A DNA stretch of 64,000 bases from Leguminivora glycinivorella (GCF_023078275.1 NC_062972.1:13700191-13764190), one strand, 5' to 3'. Positions 1 to 11,229 are shown, counted from the stretch's first letter. The notes: generated from the letters alone by a model not told the origin. Translations and numbers: made by a program.

Positions 1-176
1 TATAGTCGTTGCTCGCCTGGCCCCGTAGCCGATGGCATTTCTCCGACGCCAAACGAAAGCGATACGCCGCTGGCTCTGTCGCGCCAATACGCAAGCGCGA
101 TAGAGATAGATATCTACTAGCGCTTCGTTTCGTGAGCGTTTCATGAGCGTTTGTGCCATTCGGCTAGCCACCCTGA
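1..176. repeat. Interspersed repeat with GGCTCTGTCGCGCC core (edge copy)
   Basis: This GC-richer block contains a GGCTCTGTCGCGCCAA core and a GGCTAGCCACCCTG motif. Related copies lie at 16205-16330, at 18950-19110 in the opposite orientation, and at 49563-49735. It is probably a non-autonomous DNA element cut by the window edge. No coding capacity is seen. Confidence 0.45.
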
Positions 177-659
177 AAGGGATTTATTGCGCCTTGATTA
201 TTTATTTTCATTATTATAACTATTATAACAGCGAGTAATTAATGATGACACGTACTAAGCATTGTAAAGTGATTTGTGTAGGTATAGGCTGTGGTATAGG
301 TCATAGAGCTATGACTGAAGGGTTAATACGGCGTATATTTTATTATTTTAGTGTATGCATGATGCTCATATGGTGTAGCAACATTATATTGTATGTCTTG
401 TCAGAGCAATAGTATTAGCAATTTTAAGGAAAATAAGATTTACATTTTTGTTTACTGTTCAATCATTGGTTCATTGGTTCAATCCTTAGACGAAAGTGTT
501 CTTATATTCATTCTGTATAACGTGCGTTAAGTAGGTAGGTACCTACATAAGTTATATAACAACATTACATTACATTAAATCTGATTAACAAGTCTCGAGA
601 TAATGTAAATCTCATTAACATTAACACTTTTAAAGCGGAGTAATGTTACTATCTTTAAT
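177..659. other. AT-rich stretch, nothing recognised
   Basis: This is AT-rich sequence without a long open frame, a clear inverted repeat, or similarity to the other repeats in the window. Confidence 0.5.
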
Positions 660-2000
660 TTGTGAGAGACCAAGGAGCGGAGCGGCCGAAGAATAAACAG
701 ATTGAATACAGCGAGGAGAGAAGCAATCTAAGAACGTTGGAGTTGCGAGCGAAGAGCGAAGTGACCGATGAACGTAGCGACAGAAGCGTGAATCCACAGA
801 AGCGTAAACCGATTGAAAAAACACAGTGGACAATGCACTGTGAGACCGGAATTCTCAATGTAGTTTGAACGAAAGAAGAGCTCCTAAGACAATTTGTGGA
901 GAAAATATAGTCATTTTAAGGTTGACTTGATGTGCATATAGCTAGAACGCTATAAATACAATGTTCTCTATAAAATGTATCTATAAAAGTGGAGCCATCG
1001 ATACAGTTTTGAAGCAAAGATCACACTATTAATGTTTATTTTATTTATTTCCTAATAAAGTGGAGCCCACAAAGTTTCAACAGTCAGAGAGCGGAGATCT
1101 TGACTTCATTCGTGGAGAATTACATAGTAAGTTTAATTTAAAATGATAACATTTTGTTTTAATTTCTTGTGTTTTATATATATAATTATGGTTAGTATTT
1201 AAATTTATCATTATTTTTTGACTAAGTTGTTTAAGATTATTTTAATTCCTTATTTATTGTATTATTATTTTTGTATTTTTGACATGTTTTGTTTATGCCA
1301 TTAAAGGTTTTGAATTGAGTTGAATGGATAGCCTATCACTGTTAAAATGTGCCACAAACAGCTACTACGCCTTAAGCGGAGCCTTCGATACAACTTGTGA
1401 ACAAAGATAGCAACGTTACTGTTAAAGTAGGGCACATATAGCTACAACGCATTTAGCGGAGCCCTCGACACAATTCATGAAAAAAAATAGCCACGACACT
1501 GTTAAAGTGGGGCACATATAGCTACAACGCATTTAGCGGAGCCCTCGACACAATTTGTGGAGAAAAATAGCCACGACACTGTTAAAGTGGGGCACATATA
1601 GCTACAACGCATTTAGCGGAGCACTCGACACAATTTGTGGAGAAAAAATAGCCACGCCACTTTTAAAGTGGGGCACATATGGCTACAACGCATTTAGCGG
1701 AGCCCTCGACACAATTCGTGGAGAAAAAATAGTCACGCTACTAATAAAGAAGGGCATTTTACTGTAGGTTCAGATATAATTTTGCATGCCATTTTTGGCT
1801 AAACATGTATTGCTAGTCAAAAATAGTAATGTACCAACTAATGTATACCATGTTTATCGCAATAAAGAAATTCATTCAATTCATTCACAAATGGCTACAA
1901 CGCATTTAGCGGAGCCCGCGACACTATTTGTGGAGAAAAATACCACGCCACTATTAAAATTTGGTACATATAGTTACAACGCATTTAGCGGAGCTCTCTC

Positions 2001-2002
<2 letters not shown>
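660..2002. repeat. Degenerate minisatellite, unit about 81 bp
   Basis: Five clear units run from about 1345 to 1751. Each contains GGGCACATATAGCTACAACG, then GCATTTAGCGGAGC, then a variant of ACAATTTGTGGAGAAAAA. Further units at 1889-2002 lie beyond an inserted segment. Decayed relatives (AATTTGTGGAGAAAATATAG near 890, AAGTGGAGCC near 990 and 1060) show that the array once extended left. The 660-860 part is rich in AGCGAAG-like motifs and may be the parent element. The open frames at 1555-1767 and 1786-2094 are by-products of the repeat. Confidence 0.75.
1753..1888 (+). mobile_element. Probable retroposon tail inserted in the 81-bp array
   Basis: The 81-bp periodicity breaks at 1752 and resumes at 1889. 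The intervening 136 bp end in CGCAATAAAG followed by ATTCA-type repeats, the pattern of a 5'-truncated LINE or SINE 3' end. No target duplication could be confirmed. Confidence 0.4.

Positions 2003-2092
<90 letters not shown>
2003..2092. repeat. Poly-T tract of 90 bases
   Basis: This is an uninterrupted run of 90 T directly abutting the last 81-bp unit. It may be an expanded retroposon poly(A) on the minus strand or an assembly-sensitive homopolymer. Confidence 0.9.
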
Positions 2093-2094
<2 letters not shown>

Positions 2095-4316
2095 TGGGGT
2101 ACCCAACATTGTAATCTCAATTTTCATCACTCATCAGGGTTTTATTTCTTTTCTACCCGATACTCAACCAATCATCCTTGACGCTATTATACTATCGGAA
2201 TACTATTTCAAGACATGCTTACAATATTTATTATTGACACAAGTAAATCTTTATTTACAATAAGCTCTTATAATTATAATCTCTAATGTCTTAACAATGT
2301 CAAACAATATCTAATGTTCTAATGTCTTTATTTTTATTTCTTTATGATTTAATTGCTGGACATAGACACATGTCATCCAAATAGTAGGTAATTACTTACA
2401 AAAAGAGACTTGCTCACATAGGGTACTTGTCTTCACACAAAACTGATAGAAAAAATTTTGATGTGACCATGATGCCGAGCTAGAAACCCGTAATGTTCGC
2501 ATAAATCCTTTTGTCGGCATCGAAGTACGGCCCGTACTATATACAACAGCAAGCAACAGGCAACACTGTCAACACATTTGTGATCCCTATTACCACGGCA
2601 TAAAGTCTAACGATAGTCAGTTAAAGGTGTTGCTGTTTGTGCCATGGATTCGGTATTAGTTAAGGCGCCTTAGGTAAGATCGTGCAAGCGCATCCTGTTT
2701 AAATGCATCAGTTACTGGCAATGTGCAGTCGGTCATTATATTTATTAATACATTATTGAATGAATCAACAGAAAAAATATAGTTTAATTATTGGTTCCAG
2801 TATTTGTAAATATTGCTACAACTATTGCTCGTTTGACTTATAAATATTGTTGAATGTTGTTACAATTTACATAACGATGCGTTTTTCTTTTAAACTTTTT
2901 GTAAAAGGCGCTTTATCACCAACCAGAAAAAATATGTTTATAGATCAGACATGTTGTTAACGTATAATATACTGTTCTATACGCCTACGATATATACGAG
3001 TAAAATCATATTCGTAAATATTGAAGTCAGAGATCACATCGATTGTCAGTAGGTAGTTTAATAGTTACATATTACTGTAAGTAATCTGTGATTTACGTAT
3101 TACTTAAACACATATACTAGTAATAAGGTAACACTACATCGTATTACTTTCCTACTGCAACTTAAGTATTCATACCGAAAGCCTTTTGTTTGAAAAAGAA
3201 GGTAGTCGTAGAAAATCCTATCGTATGACCAAATATGACCGCAAATAAATTTAGTATTTCGTTAACTTCTTAGTTCTAGTTATCAATAGGCAAGTGAGGC
3301 AAGCTACTTAAATGATAGTACAATTGTGTGTTAATGTGTAAATCACATTAGCTCGTAGCTACGATCGAATGAAAAACAAAACTATTATACACTCGCCGAT
3401 AACTAGACTAAACTCGCCGGTACTATACGGCGGTCGGCAGTTGTTCAAATATGGTTTGAATTCTATAATCACCATTTAGCGCACTATAGGTACATAAGTA
3501 GGTATTAAATCACTTACCGAACTTCATAAATTCACAACATTTACACTTTTAGAGGAACACTTATTTTGACGAAATTACGTGTGACTCGGACGACACAAAA
3601 ACATGTAATGATGGGTTTACGCCGCAGGGCGCTGGGCTATGTTGAAGGTAGTAGGTATGCATGGCGAGAACTTGTTTTTTAAATTTTATATCTCTGAAAT
3701 GTGTGACTTTGGACGGTACGATTCCGTGTGCTGCATAGTAAATAATATTTGTTGTCTCGGATTTGGATAGGAAGTATAATCAAAAATTACATACATTTAA
3801 CATGAAGTTTACGATATCGATTAACGTAGTCTAAAACTATTCGTAGAGGATCTGGATTTGAATTGTATAAACGATTAAGCATGGTTTTGGTTAAATATTT
3901 AATAATTTAGACTGATTTCTTTTCCATCTGTTACTCAGTGAAAATCCTAATAATCGTTTTCAATCAGAGATGTAATAAGTACTGTCGTTGATTTCAATGA
4001 GTTAAATAGTTTTGGGTTTAAATTCATTTTGACTTGGGCTAATATTTTCACTTTTGTGATTTGCAATCCCCTAAAAATATGTATAAGTAAGTACAGGCAA
4101 AAGATAAAGTTACAAAAACTAAATTCTATCTAGACATTAGCAATTAAAGTCGACTTTACTGAAACTTTTGCAGTAAAATTACGGCCAACTGCAAAAATTT
4201 GAATCGTAGATTAGACGGTAATAAGATAATACCTCTAATTACGTTTAAAGATAATATAAACTTTGTAATCATTTTTAATCCAACTACAAAAAGAGTACTT
4301 AGAGGTATATACAATA
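2093..4316. other. AT-rich unique DNA, no gene seen
   Basis: No long frame or clear repeat is visible in this 2.2 kb. The 2440-2720 part is somewhat less AT-rich and holds ATGGATTCG followed by AGGTAAGA, which resembles a short first exon with a donor, but the frame stops exactly at that point. Confidence 0.5.
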
Positions 4317-4463
4317 CTAGCTTTTGCCCGCAGCTTCGCTCGCGTTAGAAAGAGACAAAAAGTAGCCTATGTCACTCTCCATCCCTTCAACTATTGGGTT
4401 GGTAAGAAAGTAATGAGCGAATCATAACCAATATTGTAATTTTTATTTAATTTATTATTTTAA

Positions 4464-5486
4464 TCATCTATCAAAAATATAACGGCCTTCGTTATCTACT
4501 ACTTGTCTCCATCGTTCTGGTAAAGAATGAATAGCATCGGCGAAGAAGTTCTTAGGTTTAGATTCAAAAAACTCAGCTATGTACTGTCGTAGATGGGCTT
4601 GATCATCGAACTTTTTTTCATTCAAGGCATTGCTTAGCGATCTGAACAATGCGTAATCCGTAGGTGCCAAGTCTGGAGAGTACGGTGGATGAGGTATCAC
4701 TTTCCAACCTAGCTCCAATAGCTTTAGCCGAGTCACTTTTGCAATGTGTGGGCGAGCATTGTCGTGTAAGAAAAAAACTTTAGCATGCTGTGGACGATTC
4801 TGACAGATTTTTTGGTTTAAATATTCAAGCTGATTACAGTATACTGATGCGGTAACAGTCATTCCACTTGGTAGGAGTTCCCAGTGAATAATACCATGAA
4901 TATCCCACCAAACGGACAGCATAACTTTTTTCGGGTGAGGCTCTGTTTTTGGTGCCTCTATTCCTTTTTCGTTTGGAGCTAGCCACTGACGTTTGCGTGT
5001 GTGATTTAAATATAAGACCCATTTTTCATCTCCAGTGATAAGATGGTCCAACCAGTTGAATGTGCGGCGAAAAGACAGAAGTTGTATGCAGATATCGGCA
5101 CGGCGGTTTAGTTGATCTCTATCAAGTTCGTGCGGTATCCAAACACTGTATTTGTAGTTTTTTCCCAAATCGTGTAAATGTGTTTCTATGGTGACATGAG
5201 AGCAGCCTAACTCGGTAGCAAGAGTACGACTCGTTAGCCTCGGATCTCCTTCAATTAAGGTTTTTAATTTGGCTACATCAATCTTCACCGGTCGACCAGA
5301 CTTAGGTTGATCTGATAATGAAAAGTCGCCACTACGAAACCGCTGGAACCATCGTTTCGCCGTGGCCTCAGACACAACTTCAGGAGCAACACGCTGACAT
5401 ATATTACGCACTGCTTCGGTGGCTGAATGGCCAGACTGAAATTCATATAGTAAGCAATGCCTTACATGCACTTTTAATTCGTCCAT
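4464..5486 (-). CDS. Mariner transposase, DD34D type, apparently intact
   Basis: This 340-residue protein cuts and pastes its own element in the nucleus. Residues 1 to about 110 form the paired helix-turn-helix DNA-binding region, seen as RHCLLYEFQSG and later TAKRWFQRFRSGDF and LGCSHVTIETHL. The linker has the mariner signature WIPHEL (116-121). The catalytic domain holds D153 in TGDEKW, D242 in LHDNARPH and D277 in SPDLAPTD, with 34 residues between the last two Asp, so this is DD34D. The usual family length is about 345. The first Met is chosen because it starts the N-terminal domain and follows a good promoter with a 5' UTR of about 40 nt. No stop or frameshift is present. The subfamily was not assigned. 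Confidence 0.95.
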   Translation of the reverse strand: MDELKVHVRHCLLYEFQSGHSATEAVRNICQRVAPEVVSEATAKRWFQRFRSGDFSLSDQPKSGRPVKIDVAKLKTLIEGDPRLTSRTLATELGCSHVTIETHLHDLGKNYKYSVWIPHELDRDQLNRRADICIQLLSFRRTFNWLDHLITGDEKWVLYLNHTRKRQWLAPNEKGIEAPKTEPHPKKVMLSVWWDIHGIIHWELLPSGMTVTASVYCNQLEYLNQKICQNRPQHAKVFFLHDNARPHIAKVTRLKLLELGWKVIPHPPYSPDLAPTDYALFRSLSNALNEKKFDDQAHLRQYIAEFFESKPKNFFADAIHSLPERWRQVVDNEGRYIFDR

Positions 5487-5522
5487 TTTCTTCCTTATAT
5501 TAGCTCGGCGACAGCTAGTGAA

Positions 5523-5560
5523 TGACTGACGAGAAACTGTGCGACTCGCCCTTTATATAC
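5523..5560 (-). promoter_or_regulatory. Mariner transposase promoter: TATA plus initiator
   Basis: On the minus strand, TATATAAAG (5551-5559) lies about 30 bp upstream of GTCAGTCATT (5521-5530). The latter contains the arthropod initiator TCAGT, with the likely start A near 5527. The predicted 5' UTR is about 40 nt, leading to the ATG at 5486. Confidence 0.6.
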
Positions 5561-5742
5561 TTTCGACCATAGAAGATTCTAGAACTCTCTCAAAAATTTT
5601 ATGTGGAATTCAATCGATCGCTCATTACTTTCTTACCAACCCAATATTTTCACTTAAAAAATCACGTCAATTCGTCGCTCCGTGTTGCCGTGAAAGACGG
5701 ACAAACAAACAGACACACACACTTTCCCATTTATAATATTAC

Positions 5743-6206
5743 ATGATGGATACAACTTTTAGTTGGTTGTTTTTGCCTGCATAACTAAGTAAAGTAGTCA
5801 AGGGCCTATTTTAGATATTAGCTAGCTTTTAAGTTTAGTCTTAGTTTCTTAAATAAATATGTACCTAAATATGTTCATGTAAATAAATATATTATGAAAA
5901 AAAAAATGAATTCTCACAAAAATATTTCTGCACACTCGAATGTTTAGGCAAATTTAATCCAGCTGCAAGTTTAATTATTATACCTGAATAATGTAACTTT
6001 ACAGACATAGAAATCACAGAATAGTAGTAACAAACATACAAGATTCTAGTTAACTCAATATTGGTATTGGTGTATTGTTCCGGAAATAAACCAAGCACGT
6101 TTCACTTATTAACACCTTGAGTGGATGACGTTCACAATTATTTCCCGAAATATCTGGCTGTCTAGTCAGCAGAGATATAACTACTTCGATTTATATTAAC
6201 ATCAAT
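5743..6206. other. AT-rich flank, nothing recognised
   Basis: This stretch contains AATAAATAT-rich sequence around 5850-5900 that could be an old retroposon tail, but no gene. Confidence 0.4.
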
Positions 6207-8280
6207 TGGATGGTGATAAGCAATAATGTGTCAACCCACACGCCAACCATTTTGAGAAAATGGCGTCTAAAGATTTTTTCTCATTTTTTTGTGTTTCTCT
6301 TAAAAAACATTGTTTTTTATATAGATTGTTGTGTTTTTCAGCTATAATACGTTCAGTAGTAGTGATTATTGTAGCTTAATTTCAAAACAAACTTCAATTT
6401 GACGAAATAATGCCCTTTTCTTTTATTGCGAATTGTTCGACGACGTCAAACTTTTTCAAGACTGTGTTATGATACTTAACCCACTTTTGCTAATTGTTTA
6501 AAAATATCTATGAGTCTTAAATAAACATGTTAAAGCACATAAATTGTTATTGTAAAATACTCTACCTATGCATATTTTTAACTTTATAAGTGTTAAGTAA
6601 CATATATCAGTCATGGTCACTTATGTTATTAGATATAAATAATAAAATAATAATAAATATTATAGGACATTCTTACACAGATTGACTGAGACCCACGGTA
6701 AGCTCAAGAAGGCTTGTGTTGTGGGTACTTAGGCAACGATATATATAATATATAAATACTTATATACATAGAAAACATCCATGACTCAGGAACAAATATC
6801 TGTGCTCATCACACAAATAAATGCCCTTACCGGGATTCGAACCCGGGACCGCGGCGTAGCAGGCAGGGTCACTACCGACTGCGCCAGACCGGTCGTCATG
6901 TAGGAATCAATACATTATTTATTAATCAAACCTTTTAATGATTTTTCTACTCCCGAACTGTTATTCGTCATTTACAGGATTGTGCGTATCGAAAAAACTG
7001 AAAACGCATTGTTTGGTTCTGTAATCATGGCAACGCATTGCATTAACGATACTGCGTGCGTGCGCGGGAAGGCTTTGGGCAGCTGAGCTGACAGTGCAAA
7101 CCTTTGCAATACAGGAAACAGTGTGAATTTCGCGAGAATTATTTAAAAAAACTATTAAAAACTAAGTGCATGGTCGTTGTAAAAGTATTGTATGCAATGG
7201 TGTTTAACTGACTCCAAAATACTCGTGGAAAGTACGCCCCTCATATTTCTTGACCTCCTTTAAACGCCTGTTGAATAAAATACTATAAATTAACTATTAG
7301 AGTAATGATCATTTCTAGACACATATTTAAATTATCTGTGCTTTTTCAACAAAAAATCGTTACAAAAACCAAATAATCATCTTTAAAAAAAACAAACTAC
7401 TTATCTAAAATATACAACAAAATATTTTTTTACGCTAAGAAATAGACTAAGTCATTTAAATTATGAATAACTCATGACTTGTACAAGAACAAAACATAAA
7501 ATATCTTTACAAAATAATAAACTACCATTCAGTAAGTATTCAAAAATCAAACAATATTTTTATGCATACATTAACACGCCTTAATGTAATTAGTAATTAT
7601 AAAAAAATAGTAGATTATATTAGATTTTTATATAAACACGTACTTGTAAAAAATGTTTGCAAATTATAATAACGAATATGTATATTCATGACTTAAAATG
7701 TTCAATTTCGTACTGAATTAACCATTCATGTGCAAAAATATACTAATGGACTAAGTCATAACTTATTTAAACATAAATTAATATGAACAGTTATATTTTA
7801 CAATATAGTGTCATGGTACTTACACCAAAAACGAACAATTTATGACCCGAATATAATTTAACAATAATGACTTATGTTTTATAACACGGGTCGTAGCATA
7901 AAACAACGAATAAAATATCATTTTGCAATAATCATTCAAGTCTCATAGTGGGTAACTATGTCATTTTTTGCGTTTTGCAAGAATGAGTCAAGTGTAAAAA
8001 AATCGTTGAGTCAACCCTCATAACACATTATTGTAATTTAAATATGTCTTCTGCCAATTACTATAATAAGTTAAGGTTCTTGACATATTAATGCAAAACA
8101 GGCAACACACGATATAGGATTTGTGTTAACCTATTTTTTTACTTTTGGGATAGTAAAAATTTTCAAAATGAAAAGGTAATTTTTGCAAATAGAAGTTTAA
8201 AAATCCAGCTATAACATGGCATTAAAATCTCATTTTTTTAGTTTTTGTGGGTTGACACATTATTGCTTATCACCATCCAA
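6207..8280. mobile_element. Non-coding DNA transposon with perfect 34-bp inverted ends
   Basis: The left end starts TTGGATGGTGATAAGC and ends GTCAACCCAC at 6240. The right end (8247-8280) is its exact reverse complement over 34 bp. The flanking AATT on each side makes the target duplication ambiguous. The 2.07-kb interior has no long frame. The right half is rich in variants of ATGACTTA and TAAGTCAT (near 7449, 7473, 7690, 7752, 7868 and 7985), which may be transposase sites. A SINE is nested at about 6650-6897. The superfamily was not recognised. Confidence 0.75.
6650..6897 (-). mobile_element. tRNA-derived SINE, full-length copy
   Basis: On the minus strand the head starts GACGACCGGTCTGG with an A box (TGGCGCAGTCGG) and a B box (GGTTCGAATCC). 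A tRNA-unrelated body (ACAGATATTTGTTCCTGAG, CCACAACACAAGCC) follows, with an AT-rich tail of AATA repeats. Other copies are at about 25385, 33640, 35418 and 55567. It would be transcribed by Pol III and mobilised by a LINE. Confidence 0.85.
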
Positions 8281-8482
8281 TTTGTGATGATAGTGTTACT
8301 GATTATATCGAATTCGCGAGCATGAGAAATCTGTCTAGTTTAATTCCGCGGAAAACTCGTTTTTGCAGAAAATTTGACAAATTAGATACATACTAAGTAT
8401 AGTTTACTTCCATCATCAATAATATTTTATTCCGGTTGATTGGACAGTACTTAATCATATAAGACAGACAGGACAGACTTTA

Positions 8483-9246
8483 AAAAACCGGCCAAGAGCG
8501 TATCGGGCCACGCTCAGTGTAGGGTTCCGTAGTTTTCCGTATTTTTCTCAAAAACTACTGAATCTATCAAGTTCAAAATAATTTTCCTAGAAAGTCTTTA
8601 TAAAGTTCTACTTTTGTGATTTTTTTCATATTTTTTAAACATATGGTTCAAAAGTTAGAGGGGGGGGGGGGACTTTTTTTTTCCTTTACGAGCGATTATT
8701 TCCGAAAATATTAATATTTAAAGTCACACACAGGTCGAACGCGATTAATTAACATTATTTTTACCTTTTTTCCCAACGTTTCGGCCAGGTTGCACTGGCC
8801 GTGGTCGCGGAAGACACCTGGCCGAAACTTTGGGAAAAAAGGTAAAAATAATGTTAATTAATCGCGTTCGACCTGTGTGTGACTTTAAATATGTGTACAA
8901 AGCGCGAGAACTTAAAGTGTTATAATATTAATATTATCAAAAAACGATCTGAGTAAACCCTTATTCATTTTTAAATACCTATCCAACAATATATCACACG
9001 TTGGGGTTGGAATTAAAAAAAATATCAGCCCCCACTTTACATGTAGGGGGGGTACCCTAATAAAACATTTTTTTCCATTTTTTATTTTTGCACTTTGTTG
9101 GCGTGATTGATATACATATTGGTACCAAATTTCAGTTTTCTAGTGCTAACGGTTACTGAGATTATCCGCGGACGGACGGACGGACGGACAGACAGACATG
9201 GCGAAACTATAAGGGTTCCTAGTTGACTACGGAACCCTAAAAAGGA
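8483..9246 (+). mobile_element. Repeat family GGGTTCCGTA, copy 1 (interrupted)
   Basis: The copy starts AAAACCGGCCAAGAGCG and contains AGGGTTCCGTAG near the left end. It contains TACGGAACCCT at the right end, so the ends are subterminal inverted repeats. It includes a (GGAC)n and (AGAC)n stretch near 9172-9198 and a poly-G run near 8661. It matches the copy at 17312-17869 along its length except for a 205-bp insertion at 8719-8923. It is non-coding. Confidence 0.8.
8719..8923. mobile_element. Fold-back insertion with 77-bp arms
   Basis: Comparison with the 17.3-kb copy defines this insertion. It is flanked by a 12-bp direct repeat AATATTAATATT (8707-8718 and 8924-8935). Arms 8714-8790 and 8816-8892 are inverted copies with one mismatch. 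The centre on the minus strand reads GGCCAGTGCAACCTGGCCG followed by AAAC. A stem-loop before GAAA is reminiscent of hammerhead stem II, but the CTGATGA core is absent. Confidence 0.8.
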
Positions 9247-10481
9247 TCAAGTAGCCTATTACAACGAAAGCGGCCCTCAAGTATTTTCTGGTCTTTTATA
9301 TCACGCTGTGTAACACCAACATTTTCAATTACATTCACGAAGAATAGGGTACTATTGGCTTGTGCGTGGGCGCCTTGCCAAGTACAAAACGCGAAGTAAT
9401 TCCGTTAAACACAAAGTAATCTTACTACTATCTAGGTATATAAATTGTGACAGTGTAAGGGTAGGCACCCAATTAGGACTGTTAATTTTGAAGGTGGGTG
9501 TAATGTTGAATTCATTTAAGTGCCATTCTTATGGTACCGCATTGATGGTTAAGTTCTTAAGATAAGCTATGAAAATTTGGTAGTAATGAGAAGGTTGTAT
9601 ATTTTTACCTGAATTTTAAAATAAAAACTTACTCACTTTATTCTATTTAGTACCTAATTTCTGTAGTAAGGATGATTCTTATATAAACACCAAGACTATA
9701 TATTGAATCTTGGTTATATTTTTATTATTTCAGAATAATTCATTTATTGTATTTGCTTGTCCATTGTTAAAAAAATAGAAAATTAAAATCCTCGGTGACA
9801 GGTTCCATTTTTGATGTATGGCGCTTAATTGCGAGGTATACACCTTGGTATTGCGAAAATGGTCTCTTGCAATGTAATGTATGTTTTGAATTAACATATT
9901 TTACTTTCCTCGTATTCCAAATGAAAAGTTGAGTGTCCGACTCGGTTGAAACTGTTGAAAGGCAACACTTCAGTTCACCCTCGGAGTGGAAACCCAACAA
10001 CGCAGACTGAAATGAGTGACAATCTACGATATAGTAAATGATTGACTTGATAATCCACACTGATTTAAGTTGATTTAAGTTTACGTTTTGAGTCTCCTCC
10101 GAGACCACGGGGACAACGCCGTCCCTGAAACGATGGAGGTCAGTTTAATATGTAGTCATACGCGATTAAGTCCCTATTTTAAAAATAATTGATAATCCAG
10201 TTCGTAATATTTCAGATTTTTCTGAAAGCTAATAATTTTCTATGATTTTAGATTAACGCCATCAAACAAGAGGCCACGTAACTTGGCCAAGTTGGGCAAC
10301 TAGTCGCGTGTCCTGCGTGTCAATAGAAAACTTTGGCCGTTAAGCCAATTAGAATAGTTCTGCTCATAAAGATAAACAGCTGAAAATTAAGTTTAGGGTC
10401 GTTATCGTTAATGAGCTGTGACTTTGACACGGCGTAGAATAAACGCCACCAGTGTCGCCACGTTACCAGTCAAGTTATTAA
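9247..10481. other. No gene seen; partly repeat-like
   Basis: The minus-strand frame of 113 codons at 9767-10108 shows no domain, membrane segment or motif. The underlying DNA (GTTGAGTGTCCGACTCGG, ACTTCAGTTCACCCTCGG) looks like a decayed interspersed repeat rather than a gene. The rest is AT-rich. Confidence 0.4.
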
Positions 10482-11130
10482 CCCTTAAATGCATGAATTT
10501 TTCTTTTAACGAGATATTAATATATGTGATAGATAATGGTTTTCTGACTCTGGGAAAAATAATAAAAATAATATTTAAGATCGATTTATATACTAAATCA
10601 GTGTTAGAAGTTAAATAGGTCAAATCTTATTTATATAAATATATCGTAATTGGTAAGTTTAATTTAAAAAATATGACTACTATTAAAAAGGCACACTATT
10701 TGTGGAACCTCTATGATAAAATGTTTAAACATAAACTAATTACTAACTCCGAATCAGCTTAAATCACATACTAAAAATCGCCATCGTCCTGTTTTTTCAC
10801 ACTTTTCCGCCATCTCATCTTAATCCTTAAATGATAAATAGTAAATCATTATATTTTTTAATTTATTTAATTGTTTATTAAACAATAATAAATAATTAAG
10901 CAATAAATGTGATTTTGGATAGCTACATATCGAGCCACGGGCCATCAAATATATCGTCACTACTTTTAAAAAATCTGGTATCTCATGCTGTTCCTCAAAG
11001 TTAAAACGCAGTAAGTCTATATGCATTCCATACATACTTACTACAATTTTCTTTTCATTGACAGACGAAGATACAAGTTTTTTAAAAGTAGTGACGATAT
11101 GATGCATATACATCACCATGCATTTAAGGG
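10482..11130. mobile_element. piggyBac-like MITE with TTAA target duplication
   Basis: Both ends read CCCTTAAATGCATG as inverted repeats (14 bp perfect), each immediately flanked by TTAA (10478-10481 and 11131-11134). TTAA targets and CCC-starting ends are hallmarks of the piggyBac superfamily. The 649-bp interior encodes no transposase. It contains a perfect 23-bp inverted pair (10951-10973 with 11077-11099) around CGTCACTACTTTTAAA. Confidence 0.85.
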
Positions 11131-11144
11131 TTAATTATAGATTC

Positions 11145-11229
11145 GTACAAAGTGTCAAAAATATGTACCTATATACGACTTTATTGCTTATACGTTAAGG
11201 TTGTAGATACATATTTTTTGACACTTTGT
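11145..11229. repeat. Short palindromic element
   Basis: ACAAAGTGTCAAAAATATGTA on the left is mirrored by TACATATTTTTTGACACTTT on the right, with a loop of about 40 bp. It lies just beyond the piggyBac-like element and is probably a small MITE. Confidence 0.55.

Larger units (their letters stand above)
4394..5644 (-). mobile_element. Complete mariner transposon (1251 bp)
   Basis: Both ends carry the same 27-bp inverted terminal repeat, beginning TTGGGTTGGTAAGAAAG. The element is flanked by TA duplications at 4392-4393 and 5645-5646. The size, TA target and single transposase frame are typical of Tc1/mariner elements. The identical ends and open frame suggest a young, possibly active copy. 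Confidence 0.95.
4317..5742 (-). mobile_element. CTAG-hairpin repeat, split by a mariner
   Basis: On the minus strand the repeat starts near AATATTATAAATGGGAAAG and ends in the hairpin GCGAGCGAAGCTGCGGGC followed by CTAG. The same family, unsplit, is at 51713-51884, and a 3'-truncated copy is at 53031-53185. Comparison with the 51.7-kb copy shows that the mariner entered at the TA of AACTATCTC. The termini (3' hairpin plus CTAG) resemble a Helitron end, but see the finding on the 31-kb relative. Confidence 0.6.

Noticed and set aside
2440..2720. Possible first exon ATGGATTCG... with donor AGGTAAGA
   Set aside because: The frame ends in TAG at the donor itself, and no neighbouring exon could be linked.
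9767..10108. 113-codon minus-strand frame
   Set aside because: No motif, poor start context and repeat-like DNA. Most likely a chance frame.
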